From the NCBI RefSeq assembly GCF_026625045.1, contig NZ_CP113089.1, positions 1,860,001 through 1,924,000 of the forward strand: DNA of 64,000 nucleotides, given 5' to 3'. The translations under genes were made by a program, and so were the position numbers. Source of the stretch: Microcella daejeonensis. GTDB lineage: Bacteria > Actinomycetota > Actinomycetes > Actinomycetales > Microbacteriaceae. Under the pieces are notes generated by a model that saw only the letters and a list, made by a program, of their open reading frames with translations, did not search any database and was not told where the DNA came from. Positions 47,859 through 56,572 of this stretch are shown one piece after another; the stretch's first letter is position 1, and each line of letters begins with the position of its first letter.

Positions 47859-48410
47859 TCAGGCGTGCTGCCCGGCGTGCTCGCCCTCGAAGATCTCCTC
47901 GACGAGCTTCGCGCAGAAGGCGGGCAGATCGTCGGGCGTACGGCTCGAGACCAGGCCCTGGTCGGTGACGACCTCCTCGTCAACCCAGTCGGCGCCGGCG
48001 TTGATGAGGTCGGTCTTGAGGCTCGGGTAGCTGGTGAGCTCGCGCCCGCGCACGACCTCGGCCTCGATGAGCGTCCACGCCGCGTGGCAGATCACGCCGA
48101 CGGGCTTTCCGGCGGCGAAGAAGGCCTTCGTGAAGGCGACCGCGTCGGAATCCATGCGCAGGTGGTCGGCGTTGACGACGCCGCCGGGCAGCATGAGCGC
48201 ATCGAAGTCCGCGGCGTCCGCCGTCGAGACCCGCTGGTCGACCGCCTGCGTGTGACCCTTCTTGCCCTCGACGGCGGCCTCGGCGGGCGAGACGAGCACG
48301 GCGGTGCCGCCCGCCTCGGTGACGGCGGCCCAGGGCGCGGTGAGCTCGCTGTCCTCGTAGCCGTCGGTCAGCAGGAAGGCGACGGTCTTGCCGGTGATGT
48401 CGTACGTCAT
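47859..48410 (-). CDS. DJ-1/PfpI family protein
   Basis: The 183-residue protein has the nucleophile Cys in GVICHAAW, an acidic residue in DGYEDSELT and the usual [10 protein letters not shown] segment. This matches the PfpI/YhbO group, which act as glyoxalase-like or protein deglycase/stress enzymes. The ATG is supported by TACGAC and the core starting at once. The activity is not certain because the family is diverse. Confidence 0.85.
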   Translation of the reverse strand: MTYDITGKTVAFLLTDGYEDSELTAPWAAVTEAGGTAVLVSPAEAAVEGKKGHTQAVDQRVSTADAADFDALMLPGGVVNADHLRMDSDAVAFTKAFFAAGKPVGVICHAAWTLIEAEVVRGRELTSYPSLKTDLINAGADWVDEEVVTDQGLVSSRTPDDLPAFCAKLVEEIFEGEHAGQHA

Positions 48411-48534
48411 GGGGGAGTCCTCTCCTCGTGGGGTGTCCTTCCACGGTAGGAGCGCCGGTCGGGCGCGTCGAGCGCGCGCCCAGCCCGCATCCAGAGACGG
48501 GATGCCCGCCCGCCCGATCCTCGTGCCCGTGCGG

Positions 48535-48540
48535 TACCGT
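48535..48540 (+). promoter_or_regulatory. Candidate -10 element for the small membrane gene (leaderless)
   Basis: TACCGT is followed by 6 nt (GCTCGC) and the GTG start at 48547, so the RNA should start at the codon. Confidence 0.5.
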
Positions 48541-48546
48541 GCTCGC

Positions 48547-48855
48547 GTGACCCATCCCCTGCACCGTGCGATGGCGGCCCTCGGGCTCGCGCTCGTCGCC
48601 GTGGTCGCGGGGCAGCTCATGGCGTCCTCGCTCGGAGCCCCCGTCGCGGCGACCGCCGCGATCGGCGCCGCGATGCTGCTCGGTGCCCTCCTAGCCCGCA
48701 CCCTCGCGCGCGCGGCCACGAGTCGGCAGCTCACCGTCGGGCACCGGGCCCGGGCGCACCGCGAGCCGGTGTCGCGCATCGTCGAGCCGGCGCATCCCCT
48801 CACGGCGGGGCGCCCCCTCTGCCGTGCGCCGGCGGCGGCCCTCCCGGCCGCCTGA
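48547..48855 (+). CDS. Small membrane protein next to YidC-like insertase (DUF6412-like)
   Basis: The 102 residues have two hydrophobic segments (about 8-24 and 32-52) and a basic, Arg/Ala-rich tail of 50 residues. Its place directly before a YidC-type gene matches the DUF6412 family found beside secondary YidC genes in Actinobacteria. The family call rests on position and layout more than on motifs. The function could be to assist insertion or regulate it. Confidence 0.6.
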   Translation: MTHPLHRAMAALGLALVAVVAGQLMASSLGAPVAATAAIGAAMLLGALLARTLARAATSRQLTVGHRARAHREPVSRIVEPAHPLTAGRPLCRAPAAALPAA

Positions 48856-48960
48856 CGCACCCCCTCGTCCGTCCTCCGTCTCGACGGAGCCCTCGCGGCA
48901 CGGGACGCGCACGGCGGCCCTCCGGCCCCCGCCCGCTCCCGACCCCTGCGAGGTCTTCTC

Positions 48961-49719
48961 TTGGACGTCTTCTCCTTCCCCCCGATCGCCTTCCTGCTCA
49001 CCCTGCTCGCCGGCGCGCTCGATGCGCTCTCCGGTCCGCTCGATCCTCTTCTCGGCGCCGCGTCGGCCGCCGGCGGGGTCGTGCTGCTCACGCTCATCGT
49101 GCGCGTCCTCCTCCTGCCCGTCGCCGTCGCCCAGGTGCGCGCCGAGGGCGCCCGACGCCGTCTCGCGCCCGCTCTCGCCGAGATCCGCCGTCGCTGGAAG
49201 GGCGATCCGCAGCGGCTGCAGCAGAAGACGATGGAGCTGTACCGCGAGGCGGGCGTCTCGCCCGTCGCGGGCATCGGCTCGGCACTGCTGCAGGCCCCGA
49301 TCGTCTCGCTCGTCTACGCGCTCTTCATCGCGCAGCGCATCGGCGGCGAGCCGAACGCGCTGCTCGCCGAGGCCCTGCTGGGCGTTCCGCTCGGCCGACC
49401 GCTCGGGGCCGCGGCGCTCGCCGGCGACGGGGGAGGGCTGCTGCTCGCGGGCGCGGTCATCGTGCTTCTCGTCGTCGCCGGCCTCGCGACGCGCGCGATG
49501 ATGCTCCGGATGCAGCTGCCGGCCGCCCCGGATCAGCCGGGCATGCCGCCCGGCGTCCTCCGAGCGCTTGGCTGGCTGCCCCTCATCACGGCGCCGATCG
49601 CGCTCATCGTGCCGCTCGCGGCGGCCCTGTACCTCGTGACGACGACGCTCTGGACCCTCGCCGAACGACCCCTGCTGCGGCGGCTGCTGTGGGGCGAGGC
49701 GGAGAGGAACCCGAGCTAG
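48961..49719 (+). CDS. YidC/Oxa1-family membrane protein insertase (second copy type)
   Basis: The 252-residue insertase has a first helix (about 6-25), then TLIVRVLLLPV with the conserved Arg of the hydrophilic groove. A cytoplasmic hairpin (ALAEIRRRWKGDPQRLQQKT) follows, and helices at about 108-128, 155-180 and 195-220. It lacks the large periplasmic P1 domain of E. coli YidC, as Gram-positive forms do, and differs from a typical housekeeping copy in its short C-terminus. The start is TTG, read from the first hydrophobic helix. The stop overlaps the convergent NYN gene through CTAG (49716-49719). Confidence 0.82.
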   Translation: MDVFSFPPIAFLLTLLAGALDALSGPLDPLLGAASAAGGVVLLTLIVRVLLLPVAVAQVRAEGARRRLAPALAEIRRRWKGDPQRLQQKTMELYREAGVSPVAGIGSALLQAPIVSLVYALFIAQRIGGEPNALLAEALLGVPLGRPLGAAALAGDGGGLLLAGAVIVLLVVAGLATRAMMLRMQLPAAPDQPGMPPGVLRALGWLPLITAPIALIVPLAAALYLVTTTLWTLAERPLLRRLLWGEAERNPS

Positions 49720-50744
49720 ATCGCGAGCCGCATCCGCCTGCTCTGCGAATCCTCGTCGAGCTCGGCGATCGCCCCGCGCGACTTCACGAAGTCGCTGAAC
49801 GAGCGGAACCCGAGCACCTTCTCGTTGAAGGCGGGGTCGAGGCGCACCATCTGCTTCTTGACCTCCGAGTTGTGCAGCCAGTCGGCGTCGTCGTCCTTCT
49901 CGTGGCTGAGACGCAGCGCCCGCAGCAGCAGGGCGGTCGCCGCATCCTGCACGGGGTCGCCGATCGCGCCCGGGATGGCGGGGCCGCCCTTCGAGGAGGC
50001 GCGGCGCTTGACGGTCGGCGGGGCGACGAAGGCGACCTCGATGGAGCGCGACGCGGGCGCGGTCTCGGGCGCGTCGTCGGCGGGCGCGTCGGGCTCGGCG
50101 GTCGTGCGCGCGGCCGCGGCCGGGGCATCCCGCTTCGGCGAGATGGCCGACGCGGGTCGGATGCCCGGCATCGAGTCGTAGTCGGCGAACTCGTTGCACG
50201 CCGCGGCGAGCGACTTGCTCGTGCCGCCGGCCACGCCGACGCCGACGACGTACCGTCCGAGCCGCTTGCTGCGCTGCGCGAGCGGGATGTAGTCGCTGTC
50301 GCCGGCCGCGATGAGCACGTGCGTGAGGTCGGTGAGGCGGAACAGGTCCTCCATGACGTCGACCGCGAGGCGGATGTCGGCGCCGTTCTTCATCTGCTTG
50401 GTCGAGGGGAACAGCTGCGTGAGGTCGACCGCGCGCTCGGTGAGCTGGCCCTGGTAGCTGGCGTTGACGCCCACCGACCAGTCCGCGTAGGCGCGGCTGA
50501 CCACGATCGTGCCGAACGAGCTCGCGTAGTCGAGGATCGCCGAGATGTCGACGGTCGCCGCGCGGATCTTCTCGCGCTGCTCGTCGGTCGCGCCCGTGAG
50601 CCCGGGGCCGAGGCGGTACACGTTGTCGCGGCGCCAGGCGCCGCGGCCGTGCACCTGGTCGTACCGCGAGATGACGATGTTGTCGAAGTCGATGTAGACG
50701 GCGACGCGGTTCTCGTAGCTGCGGCTCTCGCTGCTGTCGGCCAT
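49716..50744 (-). CDS. NYN-domain RNase-like protein with OST-HTH/LOTUS C-terminus
   Basis: The 342-residue protein has an N-terminal NYN (PIN-like) domain with acidic pocket residues in VAVYIDFDNI, GADIRLAVDVMEDL and LIAAGDSDYIPLA. An Ala/Pro/Asp-rich linker (about 195-245) leads to a C-terminal LOTUS/OST-HTH domain (about 260-340, with LHNSEVKKQMVRLDPAFNEKVLGF). The combination points to an RNA-cleaving or RNA-binding protein, as in other bacterial NYN-LOTUS families. The RNA targets are unknown. It is alone on its strand, with 207 bp of plain intergenic DNA upstream. Confidence 0.85.
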   Translation of the reverse strand: MADSSESRSYENRVAVYIDFDNIVISRYDQVHGRGAWRRDNVYRLGPGLTGATDEQREKIRAATVDISAILDYASSFGTIVVSRAYADWSVGVNASYQGQLTERAVDLTQLFPSTKQMKNGADIRLAVDVMEDLFRLTDLTHVLIAAGDSDYIPLAQRSKRLGRYVVGVGVAGGTSKSLAAACNEFADYDSMPGIRPASAISPKRDAPAAAARTTAEPDAPADDAPETAPASRSIEVAFVAPPTVKRRASSKGGPAIPGAIGDPVQDAATALLLRALRLSHEKDDDADWLHNSEVKKQMVRLDPAFNEKVLGFRSFSDFVKSRGAIAELDEDSQSRRMRLAI

Positions 50745-50951
50745 GGGCCACCCCTCTCGGTGCCGGGCGGCGAGCGCCCGTCCCGCTCAGTCTTCCAGCC
50801 ATCGGGGCTCCGTGGCACCGCCCCCCGCGGGGCGCATCACGAACGCGAGCGAAAAGCAAGCCCCTGCCGGGCCGCTCCGCCGCTCCGTACCGTGGGGAAC
50901 GCCGCCGAGGGATCAACCGATCCCGAGCGCCGGCACGGAGGGGCAGAGGCG

Positions 50952-51521
50952 ATGATGCAGACGAGCGCAGCACGATCGACGCACGCGAGCCCGACGACCA
51001 CCACGATGCTCGCGCGGCAGCTGCCGCCGCGGCCGGGCCCCGTGCCGAGCCTCGACGAGCAGGGCCCGCTGTGGCAGCGCGACCAGCGCGCGGCTCCCGC
51101 GCTCTGGGTGGCGGTGTGGGATGCCCTCCGCGGCATCCCCGGCGTCATCATCGGCCCGAGCGCCATGGCCGAGCCCGATGCCCGCGCCGTGCTCGTGCCG
51201 CCCGTGACCAACCCCGTCGACGGAACGTCCTTCGCCCCGCGCGGAACCCCCCTCGAGCCCGCCCACCTGCACGGGCCGCGCGACACGAGCCTGCACCTCG
51301 TGCTGCCCCGCGACCGCGGGGCCGAGGTGATCGACCGCGGGTGGGGCGTGCCCTGCCCCTACGCCCGCTTCGGGACCGAGCTCATCCTGTTCGCCGCGCG
51401 CGACGACGAGGAGCTCGCCGTCGTGGCGTCCCTCGCGCGCGAGGGCGTGCTGTGGGCCCTGCGCGAGAACGCGGTGACGACGTTCCGCCCGAGCGTCCTC
51501 GCGACGCGGTTCGCGATCTGA
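50952..51521 (+). CDS. Luciferase-like (DUF5519-type) protein
   Basis: The 189 residues have a Ser/Thr/Pro-rich N-terminus (1-30). The following alpha/beta domain has HLHGPRDTSLHLVLPRD and RGWGVPCPYARFGTELILFAARDDEEL, which resembles the DUF5519 'luciferase-like' fold of unknown function. No flavin-binding motif is evident. ATG 50952 is chosen as the first Met. The assignment is moderate. Confidence 0.6.
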   Translation: MMQTSAARSTHASPTTTTMLARQLPPRPGPVPSLDEQGPLWQRDQRAAPALWVAVWDALRGIPGVIIGPSAMAEPDARAVLVPPVTNPVDGTSFAPRGTPLEPAHLHGPRDTSLHLVLPRDRGAEVIDRGWGVPCPYARFGTELILFAARDDEELAVVASLAREGVLWALRENAVTTFRPSVLATRFAI

Positions 51522-51650
51522 GACCGGTCGCGGTCGTGCGGGCGTCAGTCCGTCGGCCGTGATCATGCTCCGCGCTGCGCGCGGGGCACCCGCCCCGGCC
51601 CGGCCGGCGGCGGACACGGTGCGACCGTCGCGCCGTGCGAGAGGAGCAGC

Positions 51651-52082
51651 ATGACCAGCACCGTCAACTCCACCATCGACGTCGAGGTTCCCGTCGCCGT
51701 GGCCTACGCGCGATGGACGGACTTCGAGCGCTTCCCCGACTTCCTCAGCGGCATCGACAGCGTCACGCGCACCGGCGAGGGGATGCTCCACTGGAAGGTC
51801 TCCATCGGAGGGGTCGAGCGCGAGTTCGACGCGGCCGTCATCGACGAGCAGCCGAACCGCGTCATCTCGTGGAAGAGCGTCGCGGGCCCCGAGCACTCGG
51901 GCGCCGTCGTCTTCGAGGAGCTCGCCGCCGATCGCACCCGCATCGACGTCACCATGGGCTGGGAGCCCGAGGGATTCGTCGAGAAGGTCGGCGCCGCGAT
52001 CAACGTCGACCAGCGCCAGGTCGACAAGGATCTCACCGAGTTCAAGCGCCTCGTCGAGCACGAGCAGCGCCCGAGCGTCTGA
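51651..52082 (+). CDS. SRPBCC (START-like) family protein
   Basis: The 143-residue protein has the helix-grip fold pattern: a first strand (STVNSTIDVEVPVAVAYARW), FERFPDFLSGIDSVTR, the central beta strands and a long C-terminal helix (QVDKDLTEFKRLVEHEQRP). These proteins carry hydrophobic ligands such as lipids or polyketides. The ATG follows GAGAGGAG. It stands alone and the ligand is not predictable. Confidence 0.85.
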   Translation: MTSTVNSTIDVEVPVAVAYARWTDFERFPDFLSGIDSVTRTGEGMLHWKVSIGGVEREFDAAVIDEQPNRVISWKSVAGPEHSGAVVFEELAADRTRIDVTMGWEPEGFVEKVGAAINVDQRQVDKDLTEFKRLVEHEQRPSV

Positions 52083-52149
52083 TCGGCGTCCGGCCGGGGC
52101 GCATCCGCGCCCGGCCGGACCCGTCGTCCGCACGGGTGCGTCGGGCGGC

Positions 52150-52905
52150 TCAGGCCCCGCGCAGCAGCCGGGTGATTTCCATCGTGAGCACGGTGCGCAC
52201 CTCGTCGTCGGAGGCCGTGACGGGCCCGTCGCCCGCCTGCACCCCGTAGTCGCCGAAGCTCGCGTGGTTGGCGCCGGGGATCTCGACGAGCCGCGCGCCC
52301 GCGGGCAGGGCATCCGCCCGCGTCGCGATGTCCTCGCGCGTGCTCAGGCCGTCGTTCTCGGCGCTGATGCTCAGCGTGGGCAGCGCGGTGGAGGAGAGGT
52401 CGTTGGCGCAGTACGAGCCCAGCAGCAGCAGCCCGGCGAGTCGGTCGTCGCCGTCCCGCTCCGCGCCCGCCGCCACGAGGCAGGCGCGGGTGCCGCCCAG
52501 CGAGTGCCCGGCCACGACCCACCGCTCGGCGGCGTCGACCCCGTCGATGAGGGCGTCGAGGCCGCGCTGGTCGGCGATCGCGAGGTTGATCGCGGGGCGG
52601 ACGATGAGCACGGGAGCGCCGCCGGCGACCACGTCGCGCAGCTTGTCCATGTAGGCGTAGGGGTCGACGCGGGCGCCGGGGATCATGATGACGCCGACCT
52701 CGGCCGCCGCGGTCGCAGGCGTCATGAGGATGCCCTCCGCGACGGTCTCGATACGGATGCGCTCATCGTCGAAGGCCGCGATCGCCGCGGGCCGCTCGCC
52801 CTGCGCCACGGCGTGCGCCCAGGCGAGGAAGACCAGCAGGACGGCGGCGAGAGCGGTGAGCGCGAGGAATCCTGCGGCACGGATGCGCCGCAGCGCCGCC
52901 CTCAT
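52150..52905 (-). CDS. Alpha/beta hydrolase, membrane-anchored
   Basis: The 251-residue protein has an N-terminal membrane segment (about 12-33, GFLALTALAAVLLVFLAWAH) placing the hydrolase outside. The nucleophile is in VVAGHSLGGTRA, Asp in SISAENDGL and His in IPGANHASFG. This is the alpha/beta hydrolase or dienelactone-like type. The start overlaps the upstream small gene by 4 nt (ATGA), so the two are co-translated. The substrate is unknown. Confidence 0.83.
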   Translation of the reverse strand: MRAALRRIRAAGFLALTALAAVLLVFLAWAHAVAQGERPAAIAAFDDERIRIETVAEGILMTPATAAAEVGVIMIPGARVDPYAYMDKLRDVVAGGAPVLIVRPAINLAIADQRGLDALIDGVDAAERWVVAGHSLGGTRACLVAAGAERDGDDRLAGLLLLGSYCANDLSSTALPTLSISAENDGLSTREDIATRADALPAGARLVEIPGANHASFGDYGVQAGDGPVTASDDEVRTVLTMEITRLLRGA

Positions 52906-53234
52906 CGCGGGATGGAGGCGGTGGCCGGCGGCGCCGAGCCCAATCGGGTCTCGTCGGTGAGGTCGAGGCCCTGCGAGCTCGAGGCGAGCACGGCCAGCTG
53001 CTCGAGCCAGTCGCGGTCGATCTCGGGGTGGCGGCTGCCGCTGTACCGGAAGTACAGGGGGATCGAGGAGTCGATCCAGATCGCGTTGCGCCCGACGCCG
53101 CCGCTCTCGCGCCAGCTGAAGAAGAAGTTCTCACCACGGCGGAGCTTGGTCGCCATGACGATCTGCACGTGAGCGAGCACGCGGTCGTCGAAGGCGATCT
53201 CGAGCGAGGGCGAGCCGTAGATGAGCGATCCCAT
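52902..53234 (-). CDS. DUF7882-like small protein (often mislabelled DNA ligase-like)
   Basis: The 110-residue protein begins with MGSLIYGSPSLEIAFDDRVL and carries KLRRGENFFFSW and the IWIDSSIPLYFRYSGSRHP motif. I recognise these as the Microbacteriaceae family often annotated as ATP-dependent DNA ligase-like, although nothing of a ligase is present. ATG 53234 is the family start, preceded by GGGAGG. It is the first gene of a two-gene unit with the membrane hydrolase. Function unknown. Confidence 0.8.
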   Translation of the reverse strand: MGSLIYGSPSLEIAFDDRVLAHVQIVMATKLRRGENFFFSWRESGGVGRNAIWIDSSIPLYFRYSGSRHPEIDRDWLEQLAVLASSSQGLDLTDETRLGSAPPATASIPR

Positions 53235-53416
53235 CGGACGCCTCCCTGACGCTCCGGGGACGGCCCCGCCCCGCCTGACGGGCGGGTCGTGAGCGCAGTG
53301 CGTCGCGCTCAATATAACGGCAACTCACGACCCGGGTACGGGCGGTTCTCGGCGAGGCCGCTCCCGCCTCGGCGGGTGCGCGATTCCCGGCGAGAACCTG
53401 GCACAATGGAGCCACC

Positions 53417-53590
53417 ATGAAGATCCTCGCCGCCGTCGTGTCGCTCGCACTCTTCTTCGCGTCGTTCCCGCTCTTCGCGTACGCCTTCTGGGTGCCCGAG
53501 CAGTGGGCGGCCCTGGTCTTCTTCACCGGCATCATGTCGGTCACGCTGTCGCTGGCGATCCCGTTCAATCTGCTCGGCCGGCGCGACTAG
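53417..53590 (+). CDS. Small membrane protein of 57 residues
   Basis: A short gene encodes MKILAAVVSLALFFASFPLF and onward to LLGRRD, with two hydrophobic segments (about 2-23 and 31-51) separated by a short polar turn (WVPEQWA). The ATG is preceded by GGAGCC. It has the codon bias of its neighbours, which supports a real gene. It sits alone between a divergent gene and a convergent one. Function unknown. Confidence 0.6.
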   Translation: MKILAAVVSLALFFASFPLFAYAFWVPEQWAALVFFTGIMSVTLSLAIPFNLLGRRD

Positions 53591-53700
53591 CGGCCCAGCC
53601 CGGTCCCGCGCCGCCGTAGCCCCTCGCCGCTGCAGCACCTCGCCGGCGCAACGGCGTGCTCCGCGGCTGCGCGCGTGCGGCCCGTCCGCACGGCTCCGCT

Positions 53701-54195
53701 CTAGGCGGTCTCGAGGATCCGCTCGGTGAAGCGGCCCACGCGTATCTGCAGCCCATCGCTGCGGCGCGCGATCAGCTCGTCGCGCATGAGCAGCATCTCG
53801 CTCTGGCCAGGGAAGATCCGGATCATGATCGGGCACGCCAGATCGGCGCAGATGTAGGTACCGATCGAGTTGCCCTCCCGGCCCGACTCGCCCCCGCGGG
53901 CCGCCGAGAACATCAGCACCTGCGTCGCCGGCTGCGGCGTGTGGCACAGGGAGCAGATCGCTCCGATGCCGGGCCGCAGGCTGTTCGACGCCGCTCGCAC
54001 CACGATACCGACGGGGCGGTCGTCCACCCACGCGACGATGTAGCCGCGCTGCGAGCCCTGCGGGTCGCGCCACCCGAGGAACTCGCGCTCCTCCCACACC
54101 ACCTCGTGCAGGCCGGGCAGCTGCATGCGCTCGATCTCGGCGGCGGAGGCGTTGACGATGGAGGAGCGGATCTGCTCGGCGGTCAGCGGTTTCAT
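53701..54195 (-). CDS. FBP-domain protein, FusB/EF-G-binding type
   Basis: The 164-residue protein has an N-terminal helical part (residues 1-60) and a treble-clef zinc finger with the pairs CSLCH and CADLAC, as in FusB/FBP proteins that bind elongation factor G and free stalled ribosomes. The C-terminal part (IRVGRFTERIL) completes the domain. The start ATG overlaps the stop of the Asp23-like gene by 4 nt. It is the last gene of a sigma factor/Asp23 operon, so a stress-linked translation function is plausible. Resistance to fusidic acid is not shown by the sequence. Confidence 0.83.
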   Translation of the reverse strand: MKPLTAEQIRSSIVNASAAEIERMQLPGLHEVVWEEREFLGWRDPQGSQRGYIVAWVDDRPVGIVVRAASNSLRPGIGAICSLCHTPQPATQVLMFSAARGGESGREGNSIGTYICADLACPIMIRIFPGQSEMLLMRDELIARRSDGLQIRVGRFTERILETA

Positions 54196-54590
54196 CCCGA
54201 GAAGGGTACGTCACGCTCCGCGGACTCGACCTGAGTGAGCGCGGGCGCGGCGCTCAGCGCGGCATCGGCGGGCGGCGTGACGCGGCGGATGCGCACGGTG
54301 ATCGAGGCGCTCTCGCCGAGCATCCGGCGAAGGGATGCGGCGACCGCGCGTGCGGTCGCCGGCGCCTGCGCGCTGCTCTCGACGGCGATGGCGACGAGCA
54401 CGGCGAGCGTGCCGTCCGCGCCCGCCTGCACGATGCTGCGCGCGGGCCGCTCCCGCCCGGCCGCGAGCTCGCGGGCCGCGTGGCTCAGGGCCGCCCGGGC
54501 GGGGAACAGGGCGCGCACGCCCTCCACCGCCAGCACCGCCTCGTCGACGAGTCGGGCCCGGTCGACCGGCGCCGGTTCGATGACGCTCAT
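54192..54590 (-). CDS. Asp23/Gls24-like protein, small form
   Basis: The 132-residue protein has the alkaline-shock layout: an N-terminal helix with VEGVRALFPA, a beta segment (TLAVLVAIAVESSAQA) and a helix with an Arg-rich strand (SITVRIRRV). It is weaker than the other Asp23 copies in the locus. It overlaps its neighbours by 4 nt on both sides and belongs to the same transcript. Confidence 0.65.
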   Translation of the reverse strand: MSVIEPAPVDRARLVDEAVLAVEGVRALFPARAALSHAARELAAGRERPARSIVQAGADGTLAVLVAIAVESSAQAPATARAVAASLRRMLGESASITVRIRRVTPPADAALSAAPALTQVESAERDVPFSG

Positions 54591-55249
54591 GATTCCTCCT
54601 CGATGCCGTCGCCCGTGCCGCTCTCGATGCCGGTGACGATGGGGTGCACGTCGTCGACGATGACGTCGATGCCGGTCACCGCGAGCTCGGTGTGCGTGAG
54701 GAGCGCCGTGTTCACGGCGTCGCGCACGCTGTCGGCCAGCTCGGCGAGCGGGCGCACGAGCGCGGCGCTGATGCGCACGGTGACGCCCACCGGCTCGCCC
54801 GCGGTCGCATCGCCGTCGAGCTGCACCCGACCCACGATGACGCCGGGCACGCCGTCGCCGGCCGCGCGCACGAGCTCGCGCACGGCGCCCTCCGAGATCG
54901 TGATCTCGACGGCAGGATCGCTCGCGCTGAGGGGCAGGTCGCGGCCCGCGCGCAGGTCGGTCTCGAGGCCGTCGAGCACGCGCGCGATCCAGTCGGCGGG
55001 CATCGCGAGGCGGCTCGCCTCGTCGTCGACGAGGTCGAGGCTCAGCGCGCGCATGCGGCGCAGGCCGTCGAGAGCGGCCTGGCACTCGGGGCTCTCATCG
55101 ATGATCGGGTTCGGGGGCAGGCAGTCGGCGTCGAGGTACTCGCCGAGCTCGGCCATGCCGAGCCCCGTGCCGCCGATGCCGCCCGGGCCCTGATCGTTTG
55201 GCGCGTCGGGCGGCGGTGCCGCCGGAGCCCCGGGTTCGAGGTCGCTCAT
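54587..55249 (-). CDS. Asp23/Gls24 family protein
   Basis: The 220-residue protein has an acidic, Pro/Gly-rich N-terminus (1-40). The middle region contains a helical DUF-like part (AALDGLRRMRALSLDLVDDE), and the C-terminal half is an Asp23 domain with EITISEGAVRELVRAAGDGV and VGVTVRISAAL. Asp23 proteins sit at the membrane in alkaline or cell-wall stress. It overlaps the sigma factor gene by 4 nt (ATGA). Confidence 0.75.
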   Translation of the reverse strand: MSDLEPGAPAAPPPDAPNDQGPGGIGGTGLGMAELGEYLDADCLPPNPIIDESPECQAALDGLRRMRALSLDLVDDEASRLAMPADWIARVLDGLETDLRAGRDLPLSASDPAVEITISEGAVRELVRAAGDGVPGVIVGRVQLDGDATAGEPVGVTVRISAALVRPLAELADSVRDAVNTALLTHTELAVTGIDVIVDDVHPIVTGIESGTGDGIEEES

Positions 55250-55866
55250 CGCCACTCCTCCATCTTCGCCATGACCGCCGTGCGGGCCCGGGCGAGCGCG
55301 CCTCGAACCGTCGAGGAGCTCACCCCCAGCTGCTCCGCGATCTCGTCGTACGAGTGCCCGCTGATCTCGCGCAGCACCCAGCACTGGCGCTCCGTCGCGG
55401 GCAGGGAATCGAGGGCCCGGCCGAGGGCCGCGAGGCGGGCATCCCGCACCGCGCGCTCGTCGGGGCCGGCCTCGGGGGCCACCGGCTCGACCTCGGTCGG
55501 CTCGGTGCCGATCACGCCGTCCGTCGGGCGGCGCTTGCGCAGCCGGTCGGTGGCCTTGCGGCTCAGGATGCTCGTGAGCCAGCCGCGCACGGCAGCCGGG
55601 TCGCTCAGGGTGTCCAGTCGCTCCCACGCCGCGATGAGGGTCTCCTGCACCGCGTCGTCGGCGTCCGCCGCCGAGCCGGTGAGCCGGATCGCGAACGCGC
55701 GCAGGTACCCGCCGTGCCGTCGCACGAGCTCGCCGAACGCGACGGTGTCGCCGTCGGCGGCGCGTTGCGCGAGGGTCGCGTCGGGGGCGTCGGAGAGCCC
55801 GTTCCGGGGGACGGCTGCGCGCTCCGAACGCGGGGTCTCGGGTGATCGGGGTACCACGTGGCTCAC
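55246..55866 (-). CDS. ECF-type RNA polymerase sigma factor
   Basis: The 206-residue sigma factor has an N-terminal tail (1-30), region 2 (about 32-100, with AFGELVRRHGGYLRAFAIRL and DADDAVQETLIAAWERLD) and region 4 (about 140-200, with LPATERQCWVLREISGHSY and SSTVRGALARARTAV). It is in the SigK/SigE-like group with no anti-sigma factor in view. The start is GTG. It leads an operon of two Asp23-like proteins and the FBP protein and is divergent from a third Asp23 gene, so autoregulation of all of them is likely. Confidence 0.88.
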   Translation of the reverse strand: MSHVVPRSPETPRSERAAVPRNGLSDAPDATLAQRAADGDTVAFGELVRRHGGYLRAFAIRLTGSAADADDAVQETLIAAWERLDTLSDPAAVRGWLTSILSRKATDRLRKRRPTDGVIGTEPTEVEPVAPEAGPDERAVRDARLAALGRALDSLPATERQCWVLREISGHSYDEIAEQLGVSSSTVRGALARARTAVMAKMEEWR

Positions 55867-56027
55867 CGTGTCGGCGGTTCCTGTGAGGGAGGTGTGCGCC
55901 GGGGCATCCTGCCGCGGATCCTGGCAATGGCCTGAGCGTGCGTGACGATCGCGGGGGTCGCCGCGTCTTCCTCTCGACCACCTCAGCGCGGGGAGACGCC
56001 CCGCCTCACCACATGAAGGAGCACCCC

Positions 56028-56444
56028 ATGGCCCAGACCACCACGACCCCCGCCGTCAGCCAGGGCGGCCTGCAGGGCACGACCACGATCGTCGACCCGG
56101 TCGTCGCGAAGATCGCCGGCATCGCCGCGCGCGAGGTGCCCGGCGTGCACGCCCTCGGCGGCGGCGCGGCCCGGGCGCTCGGCGCCATCCGCGACGCCAT
56201 CGGCTCGACCGACCTCGGTCAGGGCGTCAAGGTCGAGGTCGGCGAGAAGCAGGTCGCCGCCGACATCACGATCGTCGTCGAGTACCCGCAGCAGCTGCAG
56301 ACCGTGGCCGGCCAGGTGCGCGCCGCGGTCGCCGAGGCCATCACGACGCTCGTCGGCATGGAGGTCGCCGAGATCAACGTGACCGTGAGCGACGTCTACA
56401 TCGCCGGCGAGGAGCAGGCGCCCGAGGCGCCGCGCGTCGCGTAA
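56028..56444 (+). CDS. Asp23/Gls24 family protein
   Basis: The 138-residue protein has a polar N-terminal tail (1-20), then a complete Asp23 domain (VAKIAGIAAREVPGVHALGG, VAADITIVVEYPQQLQTVAG, VNVTVSDVYI) and an acidic C-terminus. A clear GAAGGAG lies 8-13 nt before the ATG. It is divergent from the sigma factor operon. The roughly 160-bp gap between them has no visible operator. Confidence 0.88.
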   Translation: MAQTTTTPAVSQGGLQGTTTIVDPVVAKIAGIAAREVPGVHALGGGAARALGAIRDAIGSTDLGQGVKVEVGEKQVAADITIVVEYPQQLQTVAGQVRAAVAEAITTLVGMEVAEINVTVSDVYIAGEEQAPEAPRVA

Positions 56445-56572
56445 GCCCCTCCGCGCGAACGATCCCGGCCCTGCCGGAGGCTCACCGGCCTCCCGCAGGG
56501 CCATCGTCGTGCCGGGGGTCACCGCTACAGTTCGAGGGCGGTGCGGCCGAGCGCGCCGCCCGCCCAGGAACG

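Noticed and set aside
54196..54208. A leaderless promoter for the FBP gene (TACCCT 7 nt upstream).
   Set aside because: The hexamer lies within the preceding Asp23-like coding sequence and the genes overlap by four bases, so operon transcription is the better explanation.
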